The position numbers and the translations under genes were made by a program. The notes beneath the pieces were generated by a model, which was not told the origin of the DNA, ran no database searches, and saw nothing but the letters and a program-made list of their open reading frames with translations. This document shows, in pieces, positions 10,233 through 16,928 of a stretch of DNA of 30,110 nucleotides. This DNA is from JAYZDB01 sp036338025 (GTDB taxonomy: Bacteria; Planctomycetota; UBA1135; UBA2386): assembly GCA_036338025.1 (NCBI GenBank), contig JAYZDB010000163.1, positions 1 to 30,110 on the forward strand, in the 5' to 3' direction. Position 1 is the stretch's first letter, and each line of letters begins with the position of its first letter.

Positions 10233-11305
10233 ACCGCAACAACAACTCGTCCGGCTTCACACTGATCGAGATTCTCGTCGCCATGTTGATCACCTCGATC
10301 ATCATGATCACGGTCTCGACAACCCTCATCAGCACCATGGGAGCGCGCAAGAAAGTCGGCGCCCTCACCGAGTCAACGGAGGCCGGCTCCCGGATCCTCA
10401 ACCTGCTCGAACGGGATCTCGACGGGCTATGGACTCACAACATCAAGGACAACCGGGTCTTGATCGGACGCAACATGGATCTGGCAGGGCCGCCTGCCGA
10501 CCGCCTCGACTTCATCACCAATACGGACTCGATCACTGCGATCGAAAAGACCGACGAGACCCTGGCGCACGCATCGGTCTGCGAGGTCGGCTACTGGCTG
10601 CGAAGCAACCCGAAGGACCCCCTCCTGATGGAACTGTGGCGTCGCGAGGATCCGATGGTCGACGATGATCTGGTCCGCGGCGGCACCTTCCAACTGATCC
10701 ACAACCGGATCCGCGAATTCAACATCATCTACTACAAGAGCCCCGGCAAGGAAGCCGAGGAATTCAACGACTGGGACTCCAGCACCGAGGACAGCCTGCC
10801 ACGCGTGATCAAGATCGAGTTCACGATTGAACGCAAGCTCTCAGGCGCCGAGGTCACCCAGAGCGCCGAGGTCGAGGACTTCGAAAACAACAACAAGAAG
10901 TACACCCGCTACATCGTGCTCGACAAGGAGTTCAGCAAGATCCTGGAGCCGAACCTGGCGATGATCCCGGTACTACCATCCGAGCCGACCGCTGACGACG
11001 CTGGCGGCGATGATTCTGAGGGTGCCAAGGCTGGCCCTGCTGGTGGTCCGGCCGGCCCAGCTGGCCGAGGGCGCGACAAGGACGGCAACACGCTGACCAG
11101 CGAGGAGATCGACCTGGCCGGTGGCCGCAAGCGTGGCGACCGGGGTGGTAGATCTGGATCTGGTGGCAACCGTGGTGGCGGCCTGCCGCCAGGCTTCGGC
11201 AACCGAGGCGGAGGTATGGACCTCAACCAGTTGTTCAAGAACCTCGGCGGCGGAAGTAGCGGCGGCGGCTTCGGCGGCTTCGGCGGCTTGGGCAACGGCC
11301 GCTAG
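10229..11305 (+). CDS. gspJ: Type II secretion minor pseudopilin GspJ with a Gly-rich tail
   Basis: A 358-residue protein with leader MNRNNNSSG, then FTLIEILVAMLITSIIM, a GspJ/PulJ-type N-terminus. Residues about 35-235 form the minor pseudopilin domain (RILNLLERDL, then beta-rich segments). After about residue 250 the protein becomes low-complexity: Ala/Gly/Pro, then Arg/Gly and finally runs of GGFGG. GspJ is normally near 200 residues, so about 100 residues are extra. It is the last gene of the cluster. GspK, which normally caps the tip together with I and J, is not encoded here. The gene converges on serS across a 91-base gap. Confidence 0.83.
   Translation: MNRNNNSSGFTLIEILVAMLITSIIMITVSTTLISTMGARKKVGALTESTEAGSRILNLLERDLDGLWTHNIKDNRVLIGRNMDLAGPPADRLDFITNTDSITAIEKTDETLAHASVCEVGYWLRSNPKDPLLMELWRREDPMVDDDLVRGGTFQLIHNRIREFNIIYYKSPGKEAEEFNDWDSSTEDSLPRVIKIEFTIERKLSGAEVTQSAEVEDFENNNKKYTRYIVLDKEFSKILEPNLAMIPVLPSEPTADDAGGDDSEGAKAGPAGGPAGPAGRGRDKDGNTLTSEEIDLAGGRKRGDRGGRSGSGGNRGGGLPPGFGNRGGGMDLNQLFKNLGGGSSGGGFGGFGGLGNGR
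11264..11290 (+). repeat. 9-bp tandem repeats in the gspJ Gly-rich tail
   Basis: GGCGGCTTC occurs at 11264-11272 and 11273-11281, with GGCGGCTTG at 11282-11290. They encode the GGF/GGL tail just before the stop. They are prone to in-frame length change. Confidence 0.75.
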
Positions 11306-11335
11306 GCAACCCCAGCAGTTAGTCCAGGGGTCTTC

Positions 11336-11381
11336 GTGATCTGCTCGTGGAGCCGTGGACGAGGTCTACGCCTCGGATCAC
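11336..11381. terminator. Possible stem-loop between convergent gspJ and serS
   Basis: GTGATC (11336-11341) pairs with GATCAC (11376-11381), enclosing a second perfect stem CGAGG/CCTCG with a six-base loop (11360-11375). An 18-base bulge interrupts the 5' side and there is no T-tract on either strand. The position between convergent genes suits a bidirectional terminator, but the structure is not a standard intrinsic one. Confidence 0.25.
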
Positions 11382-11396
11382 GCGCGGACTCGCCGC

Positions 11397-12695
11397 TCAC
11401 AGAGCTTTCCCTAGCACGGTCTTCCCGCCCAGGAACGGCACCAGCGCCTCGGGAACGGCAACAGTCCCGTCGGCCTGCTGGTGAATTTCCAGCAGCGGGA
11501 TCAGGATCCGCGGACTCGCCAACACGGTGTTGTTGAGGGTATGGCAAAACGCCACCTTCTTGGTGTCGGCGCGGCGGTAGCGCAGCTTCAGTCGGCGGGC
11601 CTGGAAGTCGTGGAATCGCGAAGCCGAGTGAGTCTCGCCGTAGCTGTCACGCGACGGCATCCAGCACTCGATGTCAAACTTCTTGACTTGCGGGGCTCCC
11701 AGGTCGCCACCACAAACATTGACCACCCGGTAGGGTAGATGCAGGGCCTGCAGGATGGCTTCGGCGTTCGCTACGATGGCTTCGTGGTGCTCCCGACTCT
11801 TCGCCTCATCGTTGACGTCGACGATCACCTGCTCCACCTTCTGGAACTGATGCACGCGGTAGAGTCCCTTGGTGTCCTTGCCGTAGGTTCCAGCCTCTCG
11901 CCGAAAGCAGGAACTGCGGCCCACGTAGAGTTTGGGAAGCTCGTCCTCCGTGAGAATCTCGCCGGTGTGTAGCGAGGTGACCGGCACCTCAGCAGTCCCG
12001 ATCAAGTTGAGTTCATCCCGCTCGCAACGGTAGGTCTGCTCCTCGCCACCCGGGAAGAACGCAGTGCCCACCATCGCCGGGTCACGGACCAACAGCGGTG
12101 GATCCACCAGGGTGAATCCCTTGGCAGTCATCGACTCGACCGCATAGCGCAAGACCGCGTCCTGCAACTCAGCAGCTTCCACCATCAAGAAGTAGTTGCG
12201 GGAACCGGAGATCTGCGATGCCCGCTGGAAATCCATCCAACCCTGGGCCTCGCCCAGTTCGTAGTGCGGTCGGACCGGAAAGGAGAACTCCGGGACCTCG
12301 CCCCAGGTCCGCACCTCGACATTGGCCTGGTCATCCTTGCCTTCGGGCACATCATCGTCAGGCACGTTGGGGATCAGCAGCAGCTGGACATCCATCGCGG
12401 ATTTCAACTCGCGCTCGCGCTCCTCCATGGCCTGCAACTCGGTCTTCAGGGCCTTCTGGGCCTCCAGGTAGACCTGCCGCTCCGCCGGCTCCAACTGCCC
12501 CATCTTCTGCCCCATCTCCTTGCTGGCGGACTTCTGCTCAGAACGCTTGCCGTCGAGTTCTGGGATCAGGGCACGCACTTCCGCATCGAGTGCTAGAAGG
12601 CGGTCGACAGCCTCAGCACGCTCGGGGAAGTGCTTCTTGACGGCAGCGGCCTTGAATCGTTCCGGGTCCTCCCGGATCAGCTTGATATCGAGCAC
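11397..12695 (-). CDS. serS: Seryl-tRNA synthetase
   Basis: A 432-residue class II aminoacyl-tRNA synthetase that charges tRNA-Ser. The start is the GTG at 12695-12693, giving MLDIKLIREDPERFKAAAV, the standard SerRS N-terminus; GGAG lies 9 bases upstream. An in-frame ATG at 12755 lies upstream of the predicted -10 box and adds residues unlike the family. The N-terminal arm (about 25-105) is a long helical hairpin that binds the tRNA-Ser variable arm. The catalytic domain shows motif 2 (CFRREAGTYGKDTKGLYRVH, about 255-275) and motif 3 (NNTVLASPRILIPLLE, about 384-400). Motif 3 has PR where E. coli has GR, as in some other lineages. The length is normal. Confidence 0.95.
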   Translation of the reverse strand: MLDIKLIREDPERFKAAAVKKHFPERAEAVDRLLALDAEVRALIPELDGKRSEQKSASKEMGQKMGQLEPAERQVYLEAQKALKTELQAMEERERELKSAMDVQLLLIPNVPDDDVPEGKDDQANVEVRTWGEVPEFSFPVRPHYELGEAQGWMDFQRASQISGSRNYFLMVEAAELQDAVLRYAVESMTAKGFTLVDPPLLVRDPAMVGTAFFPGGEEQTYRCERDELNLIGTAEVPVTSLHTGEILTEDELPKLYVGRSSCFRREAGTYGKDTKGLYRVHQFQKVEQVIVDVNDEAKSREHHEAIVANAEAILQALHLPYRVVNVCGGDLGAPQVKKFDIECWMPSRDSYGETHSASRFHDFQARRLKLRYRRADTKKVAFCHTLNNTVLASPRILIPLLEIHQQADGTVAVPEALVPFLGGKTVLGKAL

Positions 12696-12737
12696 GGTGT
12701 GTGGCTCCAGCGGCGGGAAACGTAGTTCGGCGCGAAC

Positions 12738-12765
12738 ATTATTCCGCCCCATCACTCCGAAGCAA
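12738..12765 (-). promoter_or_regulatory. Candidate serS promoter
   Basis: Reading the minus strand, TTGCTT (12765-12760) and AATAAT (12743-12738) are 16 bases apart and end 42 bases before the GTG start of serS. The -35 box overlaps the T-rich end of the preceding hairpin. AATAAT is a five-of-six match to the sigma-70 -10 box. Confidence 0.45.
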
Positions 12766-12780
12766 GACCGACGCCGGTCT
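12765..12780 (-). terminator. Candidate terminator after the 710-residue secreted protein gene
   Basis: On the minus strand, AGACCG-GCGT-CGGTCT is a perfect six-base stem with a four-base loop, about 10 bases after the stop at 12790. It is followed by TGCTTC, only weakly T-rich. Position is good but the stem and tail are short. Confidence 0.35.
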
Positions 12781-12789
12781 GGAAGGCGT

Positions 12790-14922
12790 CTACTTGAAGA
12801 CCGAACCGATCTTGCCGAACATCTTGTGCTTCTTCAGGCGCAGGCCAACCAGGCCCCCAGCGATCGGCGATTTGAACGTCAAAACCGTCGAGGCGTCCCT
12901 GTCGCCCTTGACCACCGGGAAATAGCCGACCTCTACGCCCATACCACGAAGATTGCTGCTCTTGAGGGCAGCATCCAAGGTGGCTGCGGCGGTGTTGAGG
13001 GTATCCGGCGAGGTAATCGGCAGGTAGGAGCCTACGACCTTGGCACCGCGACCGGCGGAAGTCTTTGCCACCACCACCTCGGGGGCCGGGATCGGCCCCT
13101 GGATCTTGGAATAGGCCTCGCCATAGGCACCGACAACGCTGAAGAACAGGGAGTCGACCACCACCTCGTCACCAGTGCCACCCCGGACAAACTCGAACTT
13201 GAACGGTGATCCGAGCTTGATGACGGTCGGTTTGCCGGCCTCGACCTTGATGGACTCGGAAACGCCGCGCGAGATATGAGCCATCTGGGTGCGTGCACCC
13301 TTGCCCTGGGTCGAGCGACCGAACGCAATCTCATAGTCGCCCTCAGGCACCTCGACCGGCTTGCCCCCAGCGATGTTGAAAGCCGCGTAGAGCAGATTGC
13401 CGGTGCCCCGGATGATCAACACTTGCGGCTTGACGACCTTGGAGCCGCGCCACTTCATCTGCACGGTCCCGGTCTTGAAGTGGTCGGGGTGCAGAGGTTT
13501 GGCTTCGACCGCCTGACCGTCATCATTGGCCACCAACTGGTACCAGGCGTCACCGATCTTGGCGCAAGTGGAAAATGGCGCCACCTTGCCCTTCTTGCCG
13601 ATCTTCATCGAGTCGTAGCATGCAACCGGGACATCCTTCTCGGGGCCCGTGCCGAGCACCCTCGTCAGGTAACCGAAATCCAGGGGGTCGGGCGTGAACA
13701 ACTGCCCGTCGCAGTTGTCGTCGAAGAAGACCACCGGCGTCCCACCCAGATTCCCGGTCCAGCTCGAAGCACTCCGGTAGCGCACGGTGAAGACGTCCTG
13801 GGTCGGGGCCATGTTGGAAACCGCCGATGCAAATGGCTCCTGCTCGCCACCGACGAAGAAAGCCATGCAGTACGGACGCTTCTTCTCCTTGTCGAGATAG
13901 AAGAGGGACGGCTTGATCCGGGACGCGACCTTGACCGCCTGCACATCCGCGCCAGCGGCGTTGGTCAGGGCGACGCCAATCTTGGTCGAGCTAGTACGCA
14001 CCAGGAACAGATCCTGTTTCTTGAACCAGTCCATCTTGGCGGGTGCGCCTTCAATCCGGGTGTTGATCCAGTTGGCCGGCACGCTGCCGCCCATGAAGAA
14101 GGAATCCTCGGGCAGTTCCTTCAGGGCCGCAAACTCCAGGGGGCTCTTCAGGGTCGGAGCCTTGGTATCGACGAACTTGCCGACACCATCAGCGTCATCA
14201 TCGAGCCCCGCCTTCTTGCGGTTCTCGGCACTCACCTCCTCATCCTTGACCTCGAGCGCAATCCGCTTCAGCCACCCGGCCCAACTGAGGTAGTAGGGAT
14301 CCTTGGTGAAGTTCCAAGCCTGCCTGCAACGGACGAACATCCCCACGATATCCATCATGTCGCGGGTGTCCCGGGTCGACTTGTTGGGGATCGTGTTCAC
14401 GAACGACGCGATCAACCCGTAGACCTTGGCCGCATGTAGTTGGTGGCCAATCTCCTCACAACGACGCCCGAGCTGCATGCCCTGTTCGATGAGCTCCAAG
14501 ATCGCTTCGCGATCGCGGACCTTGTTGTATTTGACCCACTCGTTGTACAGCTTGGTGGTATTGGAACGGGCTTCATCGATCATCTTCAGCTTGTCCTGGT
14601 CCATGGTCGAGTAGTAGCTCTCGATCTTGTCCAGGGTGTCGATACCCTCGAAGGCCGCCTTGAACTTGGCCTTCATCAAGTCCATGACCTTGCGGTTCTC
14701 CTCGACATTGCGCTCACCGATCCATGAACGGGTCACGAATTCGAAGTGCAGGGCCGCATCCTCAGGGCGACTTTTGATGGCCTTCTGGATGCCGGCTTCG
14801 TTCTCGAACTTCAGGGCCTGACCGAAGTCCTTGATGAACAGGTCGTAGGTGGTCTGCGCCGACAGGACACCGTTGGTGAAAACCAATGCCAGGAGAGCAG
14901 ACAGGATAGTGAACGCTTTCAT
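12790..14922 (-). CDS. Secreted protein of unknown family, 710 residues
   Basis: I do not recognise the family. The ATG at 14922 gives MKAFTILSALLALVFTNGVLSAQ, a good Sec signal peptide with likely cleavage after LSA. The in-frame ATG at 15012 would bury this signal, so it was rejected. Residues about 25-210 are mainly helical and charged. From about 260 onward the protein is beta-rich with several Lys/Gly-rich segments. A segment near residue 400 (FFDDNCDGQLF) looks like an Asp-rich calcium-binding loop. Three Cys-containing segments lie in the middle of the protein. There is no lipobox, anchor or catalytic motif that I can see. A periplasmic or exported location is inferred from the signal alone. 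It has its own candidate promoter with an inverted repeat, and serS lies downstream with a separate promoter. Confidence 0.85.
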   Translation of the reverse strand: MKAFTILSALLALVFTNGVLSAQTTYDLFIKDFGQALKFENEAGIQKAIKSRPEDAALHFEFVTRSWIGERNVEENRKVMDLMKAKFKAAFEGIDTLDKIESYYSTMDQDKLKMIDEARSNTTKLYNEWVKYNKVRDREAILELIEQGMQLGRRCEEIGHQLHAAKVYGLIASFVNTIPNKSTRDTRDMMDIVGMFVRCRQAWNFTKDPYYLSWAGWLKRIALEVKDEEVSAENRKKAGLDDDADGVGKFVDTKAPTLKSPLEFAALKELPEDSFFMGGSVPANWINTRIEGAPAKMDWFKKQDLFLVRTSSTKIGVALTNAAGADVQAVKVASRIKPSLFYLDKEKKRPYCMAFFVGGEQEPFASAVSNMAPTQDVFTVRYRSASSWTGNLGGTPVVFFDDNCDGQLFTPDPLDFGYLTRVLGTGPEKDVPVACYDSMKIGKKGKVAPFSTCAKIGDAWYQLVANDDGQAVEAKPLHPDHFKTGTVQMKWRGSKVVKPQVLIIRGTGNLLYAAFNIAGGKPVEVPEGDYEIAFGRSTQGKGARTQMAHISRGVSESIKVEAGKPTVIKLGSPFKFEFVRGGTGDEVVVDSLFFSVVGAYGEAYSKIQGPIPAPEVVVAKTSAGRGAKVVGSYLPITSPDTLNTAAATLDAALKSSNLRGMGVEVGYFPVVKGDRDASTVLTFKSPIAGGLVGLRLKKHKMFGKIGSVFK

Positions 14923-14961
14923 CGGAGTAGCCGCAAAGCTCGGGGGTTGGAGGGGCCGGAC

Positions 14962-14989
14962 ATCGTATCGCCTGTCGGCGATGGGCCAA
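14962..14989 (-). promoter_or_regulatory. Candidate promoter of the 710-residue secreted protein gene
   Basis: On the minus strand, TTGGCC (14989-14984), a 16-base spacer and TACGAT (14967-14962) lie 39 bases before the ATG at 14922. The spacing suits sigma-70. The spacer is almost filled by the inverted repeat at 14967-14982. Confidence 0.42.
14967..14982. promoter_or_regulatory. Inverted repeat between the -35 and -10 boxes (operator candidate)
   Basis: ATCGCC-TGTC-GGCGAT is a perfect 6+4+6 inverted repeat. It sits in the spacer between the predicted -35 and -10 boxes and touches the -10 box. An operator for a dimeric regulator is a natural reading; the regulator is not identified. Confidence 0.4.
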
Positions 14990-15058
14990 GCACCGGGACG
15001 CCCCCGATCCACTCTGTAACCCAGGCCCGGGCAGGCACCACAAAGGCCTACAAACGCA

Positions 15059-15931
15059 CTACTTTCGGGATTGCTTGCTGACCTTCTCGAGGAACCGCCG
15101 CTCGGCGGCGGTCAGGGAGTTCATGCCCTGCTCGTTGATCTTCTGCAGGATCTTGTCGAGGGTCTCCTGCTTGTCTTGCTCGGCGCCGACCGCCCGTTGC
15201 TCAGCCCTGCGTCGCCACCAGGCGAACGGGCCGGATTGTCCGGCCGATTCCCGCGCCAGGCCGAACTTGTAGCAGAGGTAGCCGCCGAGCACGCCGCCGA
15301 GGTGGGCGCTGTGGGCAGTGCCGTCGCCGCTGCCGCCCTGGGTCAAGCCGAGGTAGCTGTAGTAGAGCCCCACGAACACACAAAACCCCACCAGGTAGCG
15401 GAGTTCGGTGGTGAACAGGATCAGGTTGATCGGCTGGCGCGGGTTCAGGCAGGCAGCGAACATCATGATGCCGTAGACCGCCCCGCTGGCTCCGATGACC
15501 GGAGTGGAGTAGTCGCCGGAAAACAGCGCCCCCATGGCCACGTACAGCAGACCACCGACCATCCCGCTCAGCAGGTACAAGCGGACCAATCCGGACCGGC
15601 CCAGGGAACCGGTGACCCCACCAAAGGCTCCCACCCCGCGGCCTTCGACCATGGTGCCGAACCAATAGAGCCAGAGCATGTTCCACACGATGTGCCCGAG
15701 ACTCAGGCTATGGATGAACTGGTAGCTGACCAGCCGCAGCAGGCCCAGTCCGTAGCCATCCCACATACCGTCCCAGCTCAGCCCGAGGAAAGTGCGATAT
15801 TTGCCGACCGTCAGCAGGTTGTTGAGCACGAACCCGGCCAGGTTGACGATCAGGAGGATCTTCACGCCCGGCGTGAGCCCCGGTAGCGCACGGCCCATGT
15901 GGCCGCGTTCGTAGGAGTCGTGGTATGTCAT
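15059..15931 (-). CDS. Rhomboid-family intramembrane serine protease
   Basis: A 290-residue membrane protein with about six hydrophobic spans between residues 20 and 235. The rhomboid signature is complete: a QFIHSLSLGHIVWNMLWLYWFG segment in the second span region, GASGAVYG with catalytic Ser149, and AHSAHLGGVLGG with catalytic His210. Rhomboids cleave transmembrane substrates inside the bilayer. The C-terminal cytoplasmic tail (about 262-290, LDKILQKINEQGMNSLTAAE...) is the short helical DUF6576-like segment found after many bacterial rhomboids. The frame starts MTYHDSYERGHMGRALPG at 15931; an ATG at residue 12 is an alternative start. It is transcribed divergently from folD. Its substrate cannot be told from context. 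Confidence 0.93.
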   Translation of the reverse strand: MTYHDSYERGHMGRALPGLTPGVKILLIVNLAGFVLNNLLTVGKYRTFLGLSWDGMWDGYGLGLLRLVSYQFIHSLSLGHIVWNMLWLYWFGTMVEGRGVGAFGGVTGSLGRSGLVRLYLLSGMVGGLLYVAMGALFSGDYSTPVIGASGAVYGIMMFAACLNPRQPINLILFTTELRYLVGFCVFVGLYYSYLGLTQGGSGDGTAHSAHLGGVLGGYLCYKFGLARESAGQSGPFAWWRRRAEQRAVGAEQDKQETLDKILQKINEQGMNSLTAAERRFLEKVSKQSRK

Positions 15932-15978
15932 CTAGAGATCAGCCCCACCCTGGTCGAACGGGCAGCGCCTCGGGTTTA

Positions 15979-16006
15979 CATCTACTATCGGCAATTGTGT
16001 GGTCAA
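15979..16006 (-). promoter_or_regulatory. Candidate promoter of the rhomboid gene
   Basis: On the minus strand, TTGACC (16006-16001) and TAGATG (15984-15979) are 16 bases apart, 47 bases before the start. The -35 box is strong, the -10 box weak. It lies back to back with the folD promoter in a 154-base divergent gap. Confidence 0.33.
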
Positions 16007-16011
16007 GGCCT

Positions 16012-16039
16012 TTGGCAGGTCCACTCTACGATCTATCGT
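16012..16039 (+). promoter_or_regulatory. Candidate folD promoter
   Basis: TTGGCA (16012-16017) and TATCGT (16034-16039) are separated by 16 bases and end 46 bases before the GTG start of folD. The -35 box matches consensus at five of six positions. The -10 box lies inside the inverted repeat at 16026-16041. Confidence 0.42.
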
Positions 16040-16041
16040 AG
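16026..16041. promoter_or_regulatory. Inverted repeat over the folD -10 box (operator candidate)
   Basis: CTACGAT-CT-ATCGTAG is a perfect seven-base inverted repeat with a two-base centre. It covers the predicted -10 box of folD. A repressor bound here would block folD transcription; no regulator gene is adjacent. Confidence 0.42.
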
Positions 16042-16085
16042 TCCGCCCCCCGACCCTTGTTGCCATTCCCGCCAATCGAATTCCC

Positions 16086-16925
16086 GTGACTGCCAGAATC
16101 ATCGACGGCAAGGCCCTGGCCAAGACCATACGCGAGGAGCTGCGCGGCATCCGAAAAGGTCTCGGGGACCGGCCGGTCCGCCTGATGTCGCTCGAGATCG
16201 GCAGCAGCGATGCCGCCGGCATCTACATGCGCAATCAGCGACGGGCAGCCGAGGAAGTCGGGATCGAGTTCGACTCGCAGAGCCTGCCAGCCGACACCAG
16301 CCAGGACGATCTGCTGGAGCTGATCGCCGACCTCAACAAGGACCCCCAGGTATCCGGGATCATCGTGCAGCGCCCGCTGCCGGACAATTTCGACCAGCGC
16401 AAGATCCAGTTCGCGATCAACCGCCACAAGGACGTCGAGGGCATGAACCCCGCCAACATGGGCAGCATCCTCTACACGGAACCGACCCTGCCGCCCTGCA
16501 CCGCGGCGGCGGCCTTCGAGTTGATCCGGGCCACCGGCACCGACCTGCGGGGCGCTGAGACAGTGGTCGTCGGACACAGCGAGATCGTCGGCAAGCCGAT
16601 CGCGATCCTGCTCCTGCACCACCTCGCCACGGTCACGGTCTGCCACATCGGAACCAAGGACCTGGCCGCCCATACCCGCAGCGCCGACATCCTGGTGGTG
16701 GCGGTCGGCAAGGCCGGCCTGATCGACGGCAACATGATCAAGCCCGGCGCAGTCGTCATCGACATCGGGATCAACCAGGTCAACGGCAAGGTTTGCGGCG
16801 ACGTAGCGTTCGACGCCGCCGCCGAGGTCGCTGGTCACATCACGCCGGTCCCCGGCGGAGTCGGACCGGTCACCGTGGCAATGTTGCTGCGCAACACCCT
16901 GCGCGCAGTCGGCGCCTCGGTGTAA
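16086..16925 (+). CDS. folD: FolD-family methylenetetrahydrofolate dehydrogenase, cyclohydrolase site altered
   Basis: A 279-residue FolD family protein, which interconverts 5,10-methylene-, methenyl- and 10-formyl-THF with NAD(P). The GTG at 16086 gives MTARIIDGKALAKTI, the family N-terminus; an in-frame GTG at 15999 adds 29 unlike residues and lies upstream of the predicted promoter. Conserved features present are Tyr47, GIIVQRPLP with Gln95, LPPCT (135-139), VVVGHSEIVGKP in the Rossmann domain, and HITPVPGGVGPVTVAML near the end. Two usual active-site residues differ. The YxxxK lysine is Gln51 (YMRNQRRA), and the Asp of KDVDG is Glu118 (KDVEG). The lysine is essential for cyclohydrolase activity in studied enzymes, so this protein may work mainly as a dehydrogenase. 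It converges on ccsA with only a three-base gap. Confidence 0.92.
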   Translation: MTARIIDGKALAKTIREELRGIRKGLGDRPVRLMSLEIGSSDAAGIYMRNQRRAAEEVGIEFDSQSLPADTSQDDLLELIADLNKDPQVSGIIVQRPLPDNFDQRKIQFAINRHKDVEGMNPANMGSILYTEPTLPPCTAAAAFELIRATGTDLRGAETVVVGHSEIVGKPIAILLLHHLATVTVCHIGTKDLAAHTRSADILVVAVGKAGLIDGNMIKPGAVVIDIGINQVNGKVCGDVAFDAAAEVAGHITPVPGGVGPVTVAMLLRNTLRAVGASV

Positions 16926-16928
16926 GCA

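Noticed and set aside
13276..14439. A 387-residue plus-strand open frame opposite the 710-residue secreted protein
   Set aside because: Its composition is His/Arg/Leu-rich and shadow-like. The minus frame has a signal peptide, a promoter and a terminator-like hairpin in the right places.
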